From: CAZJHX01 sp964545715
Lineage (GTDB): Bacteria; Myxococcota_A; UBA9042; GCA-2863065
DNA length: 10,176 bases
NCBI GenBank assembly: GCA_964545715.1
Contig: CAZJHX010000253.1
Location: 1 to 10,176, forward strand
Direction: 5' to 3'
The translations under genes were made by a program, and so were the position numbers. Shown here piece after piece: positions 1-6,859 of this stretch. Below the pieces are notes generated by a model. That model was given only the letters and a program-made list of their open reading frames with translations. It was not told the DNA's origin and did not search any database. Numbering within the stretch: the stretch's first letter is position 1; each line of letters opens with the position of its first letter.

Positions 1-73
1 CGGCGGCGGGCCGCCCGGCCGCGCGGGGGGGGCGGGGGCCGCCGCGCCGCCCCCCCCCCCCCCCGCCCGGGGG
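1..73. other. Pure G/C low-complexity tract, probable contig-end artefact
   Basis: The first 73 bases contain no A or T. They include a run of 8 G (25-32) and a run of 15 C (50-64). The rest of the window is high in GC but never looks like this. No coding signal can be read in it. Homopolymer-rich G/C ends are a common sequencing or assembly artefact, so I treat this stretch as unreliable. A genuine extreme-GC hairpin region is the alternative. Confidence 0.6.
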
Positions 74-162
74 TGGTGGGCCCATGGCGCATGCCAACGA
101 TGCAACGTTGGGGTAAACGTTGTCCTTGACGGGCCGCCGGTGAAGCGGTTGTTAACCCGTGT
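74..162 (+). promoter_or_regulatory. Leader region of the SGNH lipoprotein gene with a possible extended -10 element
   Basis: This is the only normal-composition sequence upstream of the first gene. It holds the octamer palindrome CAACGTTG (103-110) and a second AACGTTG copy (116-122), offset by 12 bases, which could be an operator pair. TTGACG (126-131) resembles a -35 box. TGTTAACCC (150-158) fits TGnTAnnnT only partly, lies 21 bases from that -35, and ends 4 bases before the ATG. No Shine-Dalgarno sequence is visible before the ATG at 163. All of these are weak pattern matches. Confidence 0.25.
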
Positions 163-1038
163 ATGGCGTCCTTCGTCCGAGCCCTGACCGTGGTCCTGCT
201 GCTGAGCGCATGCAGCAGCGTCTCGCGACGCGCGGCGGAGCCCGGCGTGAAGTACACCCGCGCGGGCATGGCCGGGCTCATCGAGCGACGCGCGGAACCA
301 CAGCCGATCTCGCGGGTGGCCCATCGCGTCATCGAGACGGACCCCGCGACCCTGCGCGTGTGCCTCGGGGTGCGCGGCCAGGCGTCGGTGTACGCGATAG
401 GGTCGTCGACGATGGGCAGCCTGCTGGGGCCCGCGCTGGAGCGCATGCTGCGCAAGTCCAACGTCACGTTCAACAAGTGGGGCAAGGCGTCCAGCGGGCT
501 GGCGCGCCCGGATTTTCACGACTGGCCGTCCAAAGTGCCGGGGCTGCTGAAGCAGCGCAATCCGGACGTGTGGGTCGTCTCCCTGGGCACAAACGACTAT
601 CAACCGCTACGGCTGCACAGCCGGCGCTGGGTGCGCAGCGGAACGGCGCGCTGGGAGCGGGTTTATGCGGCGCGCGTGGACAAGATGCTCAAGCTGATGA
701 GCCCGCAGCGTCGACGCGCGGTCGTGTGGATCGGACCGACGAGCTTCCCCGGCGATAACGCGCGGAAGATGGGACCGATCATCAGCCGGATACTGCGGGA
801 GCGGATCGAGGCGTTCGGTGGCCCGGCCTACTACATCGACGCGTTTGCCGCGACGAGCGACAGCCGAAACCGGCCGCTGACCCGGGTGCAGGTGCCCGGT
901 CGCCGCAAGCCGATCGAGGTGCGCGGTCACGACGGCATCCACCTGACGATGGACGCGGTGCGCGCGCTGATGGCGCGCCCGGCGGCGGATCAGGTCGAGG
1001 CCTGCACGGCCGATCCCGAGGGTGACCTGGGCGGATGA
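163..1038 (+). CDS. SGNH/GDSL-type hydrolase lipoprotein (DUF459-like)
   Basis: This 291-residue protein is a predicted lipid-anchored envelope hydrolase. The N-terminus is a lipoprotein signal: R6, a hydrophobic core, and lipobox L14-S15-A16 before C17. The SGNH blocks can be read in order. Block I is G80-S81-S82 with S82 as likely nucleophile; S81 replaces the usual Asp of GDS. Block II is G112 within SSGLARPDF, a stretch typical of DUF459-type proteins. Block III is G142-T143-N144-D145, and block V is D257-G258-I259-H260. All catalytic positions are therefore filled. Family members remove acyl groups from polysaccharides or lipids, or sit in glycan acetylation systems; the substrate here cannot be told. 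The ATG at 163 gives a complete signal peptide, although no Shine-Dalgarno is visible. The stop overlaps the start of the next gene by four bases (ATGA), so translational coupling with the esterase is likely. Confidence 0.88.
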   Translation: MASFVRALTVVLLLSACSSVSRRAAEPGVKYTRAGMAGLIERRAEPQPISRVAHRVIETDPATLRVCLGVRGQASVYAIGSSTMGSLLGPALERMLRKSNVTFNKWGKASSGLARPDFHDWPSKVPGLLKQRNPDVWVVSLGTNDYQPLRLHSRRWVRSGTARWERVYAARVDKMLKLMSPQRRRAVVWIGPTSFPGDNARKMGPIISRILRERIEAFGGPAYYIDAFAATSDSRNRPLTRVQVPGRRKPIEVRGHDGIHLTMDAVRALMARPAADQVEACTADPEGDLGG

Positions 1039-1919
1039 CGCAGCTCTTTGTCCTGATGGCGGCGCTGACCGCCCTGCAACCGCCGCCCAATGAAGAGCCG
1101 CCGCCACCTCCGCCCGAGGGGCGCATTTTTGAGGCGCAGGCGTTTCGACGCGCCGGCGGAGTGATGGGTACCGCGACGGTGTATCTGCCGCCGCAGTATC
1201 TGTCCGAGCCGGACCGTCGCTTTCCTGTGCTGGTGTTGCTGCACGGTCTGGGCGGCGCGGCCTCTGACTACATCACCAAAGCGTACGTCTACCAGATTCT
1301 GGATGACGCCATCGCGGCGGGCCGGATCGAGCCGCTGGTCGCGGTGATCCCGGACGGCGGCAGCGGGTATTGGGTGGACTGGCCGGACGGCAAGGTCGAG
1401 CACCGCTTCGCCAGTCTGGTGGAGCCGGACCTGCGGGAGTGGACGGACAAGGTGTGGCGCACCGACGGGCGACGCGCGATCGCCGGCTTGTCGATGGGCG
1501 GCTTCGGGGCGCTGAGCATCGCGCTCAGGCACCCCAAGCGGTACCTTGCGGCCATCAGCTTGAGCGGCGCGCTGTTCCTGAAGCCGCCGAGCGGGCGCGG
1601 CATCTACCTGGCGGCATTTGGGGCGCCGGGTGCGCAGCAATATCGCTTTGCGTTTTGGAACCCGCTGGACCTCATCCGCCTGGGGCTGGGCAAGGGGCTG
1701 CCGATCTGGTTGGACTGCGGCCGCGACGACCGGGCCAAGTTCACCCGCGGGCTCAAAGAGGTGTCCATCGCGCTGAAGCGTGAAGGGGTCGACCACGTGG
1801 CACGCTTCCGGCCCGGACGGCACGAGTGGCCTGTGTGGAACGGTGGGCTTACGGACTCGCTGGGCTGGCTGGCGCAGCAGTGGGCCAAGCCCGCCCCTCA
1901 AGCGTCACCATCGCGGTGA
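1035..1919 (+). CDS. Putative secreted esterase, alpha/beta hydrolase (esterase D / PF00756 family)
   Basis: The protein has 294 residues. Residues 1-14 form a short hydrophobic, signal-like segment, followed by a proline-rich linker (16-27) and an esterase-D-type alpha/beta hydrolase domain (about 33-285). The oxyanion-side strand reads VLVLLHGLGG (65-74). The nucleophile elbow is GLSMGG with S153. The acid is D231 or D232 in DCGRDD, and the catalytic His is H263 in GRHEWP. This is a complete Ser-Asp-His triad in the family order. Relatives include S-formylglutathione hydrolase, feruloyl and acetyl-xylan esterases and mycolyltransferases. The signal-like N-terminus and the coupled SGNH lipoprotein favour an extracytoplasmic deacylase over a cytosolic formylglutathione hydrolase, but the substrate is unknown. 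The start lies in the ATGA overlap with the preceding gene. The last 71 bases overlap the opposing membrane-protein gene. Confidence 0.87.
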   Translation: MTQLFVLMAALTALQPPPNEEPPPPPPEGRIFEAQAFRRAGGVMGTATVYLPPQYLSEPDRRFPVLVLLHGLGGAASDYITKAYVYQILDDAIAAGRIEPLVAVIPDGGSGYWVDWPDGKVEHRFASLVEPDLREWTDKVWRTDGRRAIAGLSMGGFGALSIALRHPKRYLAAISLSGALFLKPPSGRGIYLAAFGAPGAQQYRFAFWNPLDLIRLGLGKGLPIWLDCGRDDRAKFTRGLKEVSIALKREGVDHVARFRPGRHEWPVWNGGLTDSLGWLAQQWAKPAPQASPSR

Positions 1920-3117
1920 TCAGCTCCACAAGCGTCAGGCAGAACACCACGCACAGCACCAGGACGACCTCGGGGAGGGCGCGCAGGGCGAGCGCCGCTT
2001 CGACGTCGGAGATGACCAGGCATATGACCGCCACGCCCGCGCCGTAGACGACGGTGACGGCGCGCAGACGGGTGACCAGCCACGGGTGAGCGGCGGCTGT
2101 GGCGAGTCCGGTCAGCGCCACCGCCAGGCAGAGCACGGTCGCGGCCCCGACCAGAAAGGCGGTGACCTGCAGCTGCCACGTCAATTCGATGATGAGTGGC
2201 GCGCCGTCCGCGAGCAGGATCCCGCAAGCGCCGAACCAGGCCACCAGCGCTGCAAAGGCACCCGGCAGGCGTGAGCGGGCGATCGCGGCCAGGCCCACCG
2301 CCAGCATGATCCCCGCGATGAAGACCGCGACGCCTGCGATGCCGCGACCGACCGGGATCCAGACCGGCGCGCTGTCGGTGAGCGCAATAAACGGAAGCTC
2401 GGTCAGGCGCCAGATCACGACGACGGCCAGGCGGCTGAGCCAGGCCCCGCGGATCAGGCGGATCGGGTCGGTTACGCGGGTGAGCAGCTCCGGTGTCTGT
2501 GCGGCGGTGGCGTTGACGTGGGCCAGTCCGCGCCAGGCCGCCAGCAGGCTCATCGCGACCAGGATCCCCACGGGGCGCGCCAGCACGTACACAAAGGTCT
2601 GCGCCGGTGTGGGGTCGTACGAGAAGCCGATCAGCCACGACACGCCGGTATAGATGGTGACCGCCGCCGCGCTGCCGAGGAGCAGGCCGCGGACCCCGCG
2701 CAGGGATGCGGGCATGGCCAGCGTCAGCGCGACGAGCAGCCCGACCCGGCCGAGCACGAATGCGGCGCTGTTTGTGGCGCGCAGGGCGACGGGGCCGACG
2801 TACGGCTGGTAGTTCACGGGCTGATATTGGGACATCAGCCACAGGTCCAGCCCCATGCAAGCCGCGCAGATGGTCAGCCCGATCGCGGAGACAGCGGCCA
2901 GCCGGTGGGCTGTACCGATCGTGCGCCGCGCGACCACGACCGAGACGCCGAACATGACCAGGTATTCGAGGGCGGTCAGCGCCGTTTGAACGTACGCGCG
3001 AATCATCACCGTGTCGGCCAGCTGGTCCGCGCCGAGCCTCCCCGCGGAGCTGCTGACGACCAGTCCGGCCATTGAAAACGCGGCGCTGAGCGTCAGCATC
3101 AGACCGGCCGCCGCCAC
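1849..3117 (-). CDS. Polytopic membrane protein of unrecognised family (about 12 membrane segments)
   Basis: I do not recognise this 422-residue protein. It is strongly hydrophobic, with about 12 candidate membrane helices near residues 5-22, 44-63, 71-93, 117-135, 144-165, 175-198, 228-248, 258-280, 287-306, 312-338, 354-373 and 383-408. A more polar loop at about 198-228 divides it into two six-helix halves, as in many transporters. No signature motif of a known transporter class or enzyme is evident. The C-terminal tail is Ala/Pro-rich. The start is uncertain: GTG at 3117 gives the full length, and an in-frame ATG at 3099 (residue 7) would leave the first helix nearly intact. Neither has a strong Shine-Dalgarno. 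The gene converges on the esterase gene and is divergent from the lpoB-like gene. The hydrophobic pattern on this strand makes it the real gene over the long opposite-strand frames. Confidence 0.82.
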   Translation of the reverse strand: MAAAGLMLTLSAAFSMAGLVVSSSAGRLGADQLADTVMIRAYVQTALTALEYLVMFGVSVVVARRTIGTAHRLAAVSAIGLTICAACMGLDLWLMSQYQPVNYQPYVGPVALRATNSAAFVLGRVGLLVALTLAMPASLRGVRGLLLGSAAAVTIYTGVSWLIGFSYDPTPAQTFVYVLARPVGILVAMSLLAAWRGLAHVNATAAQTPELLTRVTDPIRLIRGAWLSRLAVVVIWRLTELPFIALTDSAPVWIPVGRGIAGVAVFIAGIMLAVGLAAIARSRLPGAFAALVAWFGACGILLADGAPLIIELTWQLQVTAFLVGAATVLCLAVALTGLATAAAHPWLVTRLRAVTVVYGAGVAVICLVISDVEAALALRALPEVVLVLCVVFCLTLVELITAMVTLEGRAWPTAAPASPASP

Positions 3118-3203
3118 CGGACGTTGAAGAGGACCTGAATGCGAGCCCGTGTCTGTACGTCCTATGAGAGCCCTCTGCGTGCGGAAAGACCGTTGGAGGA
3201 TAG
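3118..3203. promoter_or_regulatory. Divergent intergenic region between the membrane-protein and LpoB-like genes
   Basis: These 86 bases separate two outward-facing starts, so promoters for both genes probably lie here. On the plus strand GGAGGA (3195-3200) is a strong Shine-Dalgarno three bases before the ATG at 3204. It is the best ribosome-binding site in the window. TATGAG (3164-3169) is a possible -10, but no -35 lies at a proper distance. For the minus-strand gene only weak AGG-like sequences are seen. No operator palindrome was noticed. Confidence 0.45.
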
Positions 3204-3776
3204 ATGAGCAGAGCGATCATAGGTGCGTTTTTCCTGGTGTGGGCAGCGATCGGGTGCGCGGGGCCCATGCAGACGGCGCATCCCGGCGGGCCGGCCGAAG
3301 TGACAACGCCGGGTTTGGACCGAAAGGACCTCCGCACCGTCTTCGACGGGCAGGTTCAGACCATGATGACGTCCTATTTTTTCAAGCGGGCAGTTGCCGA
3401 CGATCAGCGACGCAACATTCTGATTCTGCCGATGCTCAATGAAACGTCGGAGCCGCTCGAGCCCCAGCTTCACGCGCTCTTGTCCAAGCTTGAAGTGGCC
3501 CTGGAACGCGACGGGCGGATGGATGTCGTCAGTCCTGCCAACCGAGAGCGCCTGATTTCGGAGTGGATCGAGGATGCGGAGGGCTACCTTGACCCGGCGC
3601 AGGTTGTGCCCCTGGGGCAGAAGGTCGGCGCGCGGTTCATCGCCAGCGGCCGGCTCTTCCAAAAGACGGTGACCACGCCCGGATTCGAGGGGCGGCGCTA
3701 CTTCTTCTACCTGCAGGTTCTGGACGTAGCGACAGGCGAAATCCGGTGGAGTGCAGAGCGTCCCATCGCGGGTTGA
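3204..3776 (+). CDS. lpoB: LpoB-family lipoprotein (penicillin-binding protein activator-like)
   Basis: The protein has 190 residues, slightly shorter than E. coli LpoB. A lipoprotein signal runs from residue 1 to 17 with A15-I16-G17 before C18; Ala at -3 is less usual than Leu but tolerated. A low-complexity tether (19-40) leads to the globular domain (about 41-188). The family hallmark is a strand with N71 and the sequence ILILPMLNET (72-81), followed by a helix and a DVVSPANRERL-like stretch (107-117). VGARFIASGRL (141-151) and a final beta segment with LDVATGEIRW (173-182) complete the fold. In E. coli, LpoB stimulates PBP1b from the outer membrane. In distant bacteria the assignment is to the family only, and no penicillin-binding protein gene is in view. 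GGAGGA three bases upstream supports the start. The gene is flanked by its own promoter region and by the pnt promoter region. Confidence 0.83.
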   Translation: MSRAIIGAFFLVWAAIGCAGPMQTAHPGGPAEVTTPGLDRKDLRTVFDGQVQTMMTSYFFKRAVADDQRRNILILPMLNETSEPLEPQLHALLSKLEVALERDGRMDVVSPANRERLISEWIEDAEGYLDPAQVVPLGQKVGARFIASGRLFQKTVTTPGFEGRRYFFYLQVLDVATGEIRWSAERPIAG

Positions 3777-3806
3777 CCCCCGCATAGTCAGCAAATAGCG
3801 GTCCCC

Positions 3807-3834
3807 TTGACCATCTGTTATTGTCGCGCTGGCT
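3807..3834 (+). promoter_or_regulatory. Candidate promoter of the pntA-pntB-acyltransferase operon
   Basis: The 58-base gap before pntA contains TGTTATTGT (3816-3824), which fits the extended -10 pattern TGnTAnnnT. It would place transcription start about 3-4 bases before the ATG at 3835. TTGACC (3807-3812) lies too close to act as its -35; it would suit only a very poor -10 next to the ATG. No Shine-Dalgarno precedes the start, which agrees with a very short or absent leader. This is a pattern match only. Confidence 0.35.
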
Positions 3835-5454
3835 ATGACTATGAAGGTCGGCATACCCAGAGAGAGCCTCTCTGGGGAGCGTCGCGTCGCCGCAACACCG
3901 GGCACGGTCGAGCGCCTGCGAAAGCTGGGCTTTGACGTGGTCGTGGAGGCCGGCGCGGGGACGGGCGCCAGCCTGATCGACAGCGCGTATTCGGAGGCGG
4001 GCGCCGCGGTTGGAACTGCCGAGGAGGCGTGGGGCGCGGACGTCGTGCTCAAGGTCAATGCGCCGACCCTGGACGAAGTTGACAATCTGCGCGCCGAGCA
4101 GGCGCTCCTGTCGTTTATCTGGCCGGCCCAGAACGACGAGCTCATCAAAAAGCTGGCGGGTCGCGGCGTCACGACGCTGTCCATGGACTGTGTGCCGCGC
4201 ATCACGCGGGCCCAGAAGTGCGACGCGCTGAGCTCGCTGGCCAACATCGCCGGTTATCGCGCGGTCGTCGAGGCAGCCAGCCACTTCGGCAGCTTCTTTA
4301 CGGGTCAGGTCACGGCCGCGGGCAAGGTCAAGCCGGCGCGGGTGCTCGTGATCGGGGCAGGCGTGGCGGGGCTGGCGGCGATCGGCGCGGCACGTGGCCT
4401 GGGCGCTATTGTGCGGGCGTTCGATACACGCGAGGCGGTCAAAGAGCAGGTCGAGAGCATGGGCGGCGAGTTCCTCGTGCTCGAGTTCGAGGAGTCGGGC
4501 GAGGGCGGCGGCGGCTACGCCAAGGTGATGAGCAAGGAGTTCATCGATGCCGAGATGGCGCTGTTCCGCGAGCAGGCGCCCGAGATCGACATCGTGATCA
4601 CGACAGCGCTGATCCCCGGCCGGCCGGCGCCCAAGCTGTGGATGACCGACATGGTCGAGGCGATGAAGCCGGGCTCGGTGGTCGTCGACATGGCGGCCGC
4701 GCAGGGCGGCAACTGCGAAGTGACGGTGCCGGGCGAGGTCGCCACGCACGCGGGTGTGACAATCATTGGCTACACGGACCTGACCAGCCGGCTGGCGACA
4801 ACCGCGAGCCAGCTGTACGGCACCAACCTGTGTCACCTGCTGGACGATCTGGGCGGCGGCGAGGGCTGGAACGTCAACATGGATGACGAGGTCATCCGGG
4901 GCGCGCTGGTCACGCATGAGGGGCAGGTGACCTGGCCTCCCCCCAAGCCGGAGCCAAAGGCCAAGCCCAAGTCCAAGCCGATCGAAGAGACGTCGGACGA
5001 GACGCCGCGCGAGAAGCAGTCCGACATCATGGACATGCACCGCGCGGCCAAGGCGATCAAGGTTGGCGGCGAGGCGGAGCCGGAGAAGCGCAGCCGCACG
5101 TTTGAGATTGCGGCCGCCGTGCTCATCCTGGTGTGGATCGGCCTGAAGAGCACCCTGACCGGGGGCGCCAGCGCCGAGGCCGCACAGTTCTTGAACCACG
5201 TGACCGTCTTCGTGCTTGCCTGCTTCGTCGGGTGGCAGGTTGTCTGGAACGTCACGGCGGCGCTTCATACCCCGCTGATGAGCGTCACTAACGCGATCAG
5301 CGGCATCATCATCGTCGGCGGCATGCTTCAAGCGCAGGGCGATGTGATGGACGCCGCCACGCTGCTCGGCGGCGCCGCTATACTGCTGGCCACGATTAAC
5401 ATCGCAGGCGGCTTCCTCGTCACCGACCGCATGCTTCGCATGTTCCGGAAATAA
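3835..5454 (+). CDS. pntA: Proton-translocating NAD(P) transhydrogenase, alpha subunit
   Basis: PntA carries the NAD(H)-binding domain I of the membrane transhydrogenase, which transfers hydride from NADH to NADP+ while protons flow inward. The 539-residue protein matches the E. coli type, in which domain I is fused to membrane helices. The N-terminal alanine-dehydrogenase/PNT half opens with KVGIPRE. The loop R122, Q127, D130 corresponds to the RQD loop that contacts NADH in the Rhodospirillum rubrum enzyme. The Rossmann motif G174-A-G-V-A-G179 ends in D197 (VRAFDTR), as expected for NAD. GGNCEVTVPGE and YGTNL are conserved downstream. After W367 comes a Lys/Pro/Glu-rich linker (368-422), then the four-helix C-terminal domain (423-539) with HTPLMSVTNAISGI. 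The protein is longer than E. coli PntA (510) mainly through this linker. ATG 3835 or ATG 3841 could be the start. pntB follows after 10 bases. Confidence 0.96.
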   Translation: MTMKVGIPRESLSGERRVAATPGTVERLRKLGFDVVVEAGAGTGASLIDSAYSEAGAAVGTAEEAWGADVVLKVNAPTLDEVDNLRAEQALLSFIWPAQNDELIKKLAGRGVTTLSMDCVPRITRAQKCDALSSLANIAGYRAVVEAASHFGSFFTGQVTAAGKVKPARVLVIGAGVAGLAAIGAARGLGAIVRAFDTREAVKEQVESMGGEFLVLEFEESGEGGGGYAKVMSKEFIDAEMALFREQAPEIDIVITTALIPGRPAPKLWMTDMVEAMKPGSVVVDMAAAQGGNCEVTVPGEVATHAGVTIIGYTDLTSRLATTASQLYGTNLCHLLDDLGGGEGWNVNMDDEVIRGALVTHEGQVTWPPPKPEPKAKPKSKPIEETSDETPREKQSDIMDMHRAAKAIKVGGEAEPEKRSRTFEIAAAVLILVWIGLKSTLTGGASAEAAQFLNHVTVFVLACFVGWQVVWNVTAALHTPLMSVTNAISGIIIVGGMLQAQGDVMDAATLLGGAAILLATINIAGGFLVTDRMLRMFRK

Positions 5455-5460
5455 GGGGAG
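5455..5460 (+). promoter_or_regulatory. Ribosome-binding site fixing the GTG start of pntB
   Basis: GGGGAG directly follows the pntA TAA stop and lies four bases before GTG at 5465. It supports GTG as the start codon and shows that pntB is translated from the same transcript as pntA. Confidence 0.7.
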
Positions 5461-5464
5461 CCTC

Positions 5465-6853
5465 GTGGCACTGCTGACAATCGCCTACATCGCCGCCGCA
5501 GCGCTCTTCATCTTGAGCCTGCGTGGGCTGTCGAGCCAGGAGACGGCGCGCGACGGCAACATGTACGGCGTCGTCGGCATGATCCTGGCCCTGGTCGCCA
5601 CCGCATTTACAGACGGCATCGACGCGTATGCGCTGCTGGCGATCACCATCGGTGTCGGCGCGGTGATCGGGCTGCATCTGGCGCGCAGTGTGGCGATGAC
5701 CGCCATGCCCGAGCTGGTCGCGCTGCTGCACAGCTTTGTGGGCGCCGCCGCGGTGCTGGTCGGCTTTGCCAGCTATCTGGGGACCGGGCATCACGGCTCG
5801 CGCACGATCTTCCTGATCGAGATCTTCGTGGACGTCTTCATCGGCGCGATCACGTTTACCGGCTCGGTGGTGGCGTTTCTGAAGCTGAAGGGTTCCCTGG
5901 GCGGCAAGCCCCTGCTGCTGCCAGCGCGCCACATGCTGAATATCGGCATGGTGACCGCGTCCGTGATTCTGGGTGTTATGTACGTCGGCGCGGCGGGCAC
6001 CAGCGGACTGACCACGCTGATTATCATGACCGTGATCGCGGGCGTGCTGGGCGTGCACCTGGTCATGGCGATCGGCGGCGCGGACATGCCGGTGGTCGTG
6101 TCTATGCTCAACAGCTACTCGGGGTGGACCGCGGCGGCGGCCGGCTTCATGCTGAACAACGACCTGCTGATCATCACGGGCGCCCTTGTCGGCAGCAGCG
6201 GCGCGATCCTCAGCTACATCATGTGCAAGGCGATGAACCGCTCGATCTGGAGCGTGATCTTCGGCGGCTTTGGTGCGGCGCCTCCCAAACCGTCGGCGGC
6301 GGCCAAGCAGGCTGCGGCGGGTGACGTTCTGGAGATCGACGTGGACGGCACGGTCGACAGCCTGATCGCGGCCCGGTCCGTGGTGGTCGTGCCCGGTTAC
6401 GGCATGGCGGTTGCGCGCGCTCAACATGCGGTGATGGACATGACCCGCATGCTACGTGACAAGGGGAAGACGGTGCGGTTTGCGATCCATCCGGTAGCCG
6501 GACGGCTGCCCGGTCACATGAACGTGCTGCTGGCCGAGGCCAACGTCCCGTACGACATCGTGCTGGAGATGGACGAGATCAACGAGGACTTCCCGGACAC
6601 CGACATCACGCTGGTGATCGGCGCCAACGACATCGTGAACCCGGGCGCGCAAACCGACGAGGCCAGTCCGATTTACGGGATGCCGGTCCTGGAGCCCTGG
6701 AAATCGGGCCGCACGGTCATCTTGAAGCGCAGCCGCAAGCCCGGTTACGCAGGTGTCGATAACCCCTTGTTTTACAAAGACAATACCCGCATGCTCTTCG
6801 GCGACGCCCGTGTTAGCATGGAGGCACTTGTAGGAGTGTTGCGGGGGAAGTAA
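5465..6853 (+). CDS. pntB: Proton-translocating NAD(P) transhydrogenase, beta subunit
   Basis: PntB supplies most of the proton channel and the NADP(H)-binding domain III, and forms the complex with PntA in the inner membrane. At 462 residues it equals E. coli PntB in length. The N-terminal half (about 1-260) is a bundle of membrane helices. It carries H89 in LLHSFVG, the counterpart of the proton-pathway His91 of E. coli, and N216 in SMLNSYSGW, also a channel residue in the family. A variable Ala/Lys-rich linker (about 275-290) leads to domain III. Its NADP loop is G311-Y-G-M-A-V316, followed by HPVAGRLPGHMNVLLAEA and G386-A-N-D389-I-V-N-P, where the Asp matches the key Asp392 of E. coli. 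YAGVDNPLF and MLFGDA close the domain. All expected motifs are present. The gene starts with GTG and is followed six bases later by the acyltransferase. Confidence 0.97.
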   Translation: MALLTIAYIAAAALFILSLRGLSSQETARDGNMYGVVGMILALVATAFTDGIDAYALLAITIGVGAVIGLHLARSVAMTAMPELVALLHSFVGAAAVLVGFASYLGTGHHGSRTIFLIEIFVDVFIGAITFTGSVVAFLKLKGSLGGKPLLLPARHMLNIGMVTASVILGVMYVGAAGTSGLTTLIIMTVIAGVLGVHLVMAIGGADMPVVVSMLNSYSGWTAAAAGFMLNNDLLIITGALVGSSGAILSYIMCKAMNRSIWSVIFGGFGAAPPKPSAAAKQAAAGDVLEIDVDGTVDSLIAARSVVVVPGYGMAVARAQHAVMDMTRMLRDKGKTVRFAIHPVAGRLPGHMNVLLAEANVPYDIVLEMDEINEDFPDTDITLVIGANDIVNPGAQTDEASPIYGMPVLEPWKSGRTVILKRSRKPGYAGVDNPLFYKDNTRMLFGDARVSMEALVGVLRGK

Positions 6854-6859
6854 GAGGCT

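Noticed and set aside
84..116. Ten-codon mini-ORF (ATG to TAA) before the SGNH gene
   Set aside because: It lacks a ribosome-binding site and has no features. It could equally be the tail of an upstream frame running through the unreliable G/C tract.
1905..1919. Stem-loop TCACC/GGTGA at the end of the esterase gene
   Set aside because: Five pairs inside coding sequence of both strands, with no T-tract on either side; expected by chance.
1898..3337. Frame-shifted minus-strand frame of 479 codons overlapping the membrane protein
   Set aside because: Its translation is Arg/Pro/Gly-rich and disordered, while the neighbouring frame has regular membrane helices.
3768..3783. Stem-loop GCGGG/CCCGC over the stop codon of the LpoB-like gene
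   Set aside because: The stem is only five pairs, with a six-base loop and no following T-tract. This is too weak to call a terminator.
3637..5331. Open frame of 564 codons on the minus strand, antisense to pntA
   Set aside because: It is rich in Arg, His, Asp and Ala without hydrophobic or motif structure, as expected for the antisense of a high-GC gene. The plus strand encodes an unmistakable PntA.
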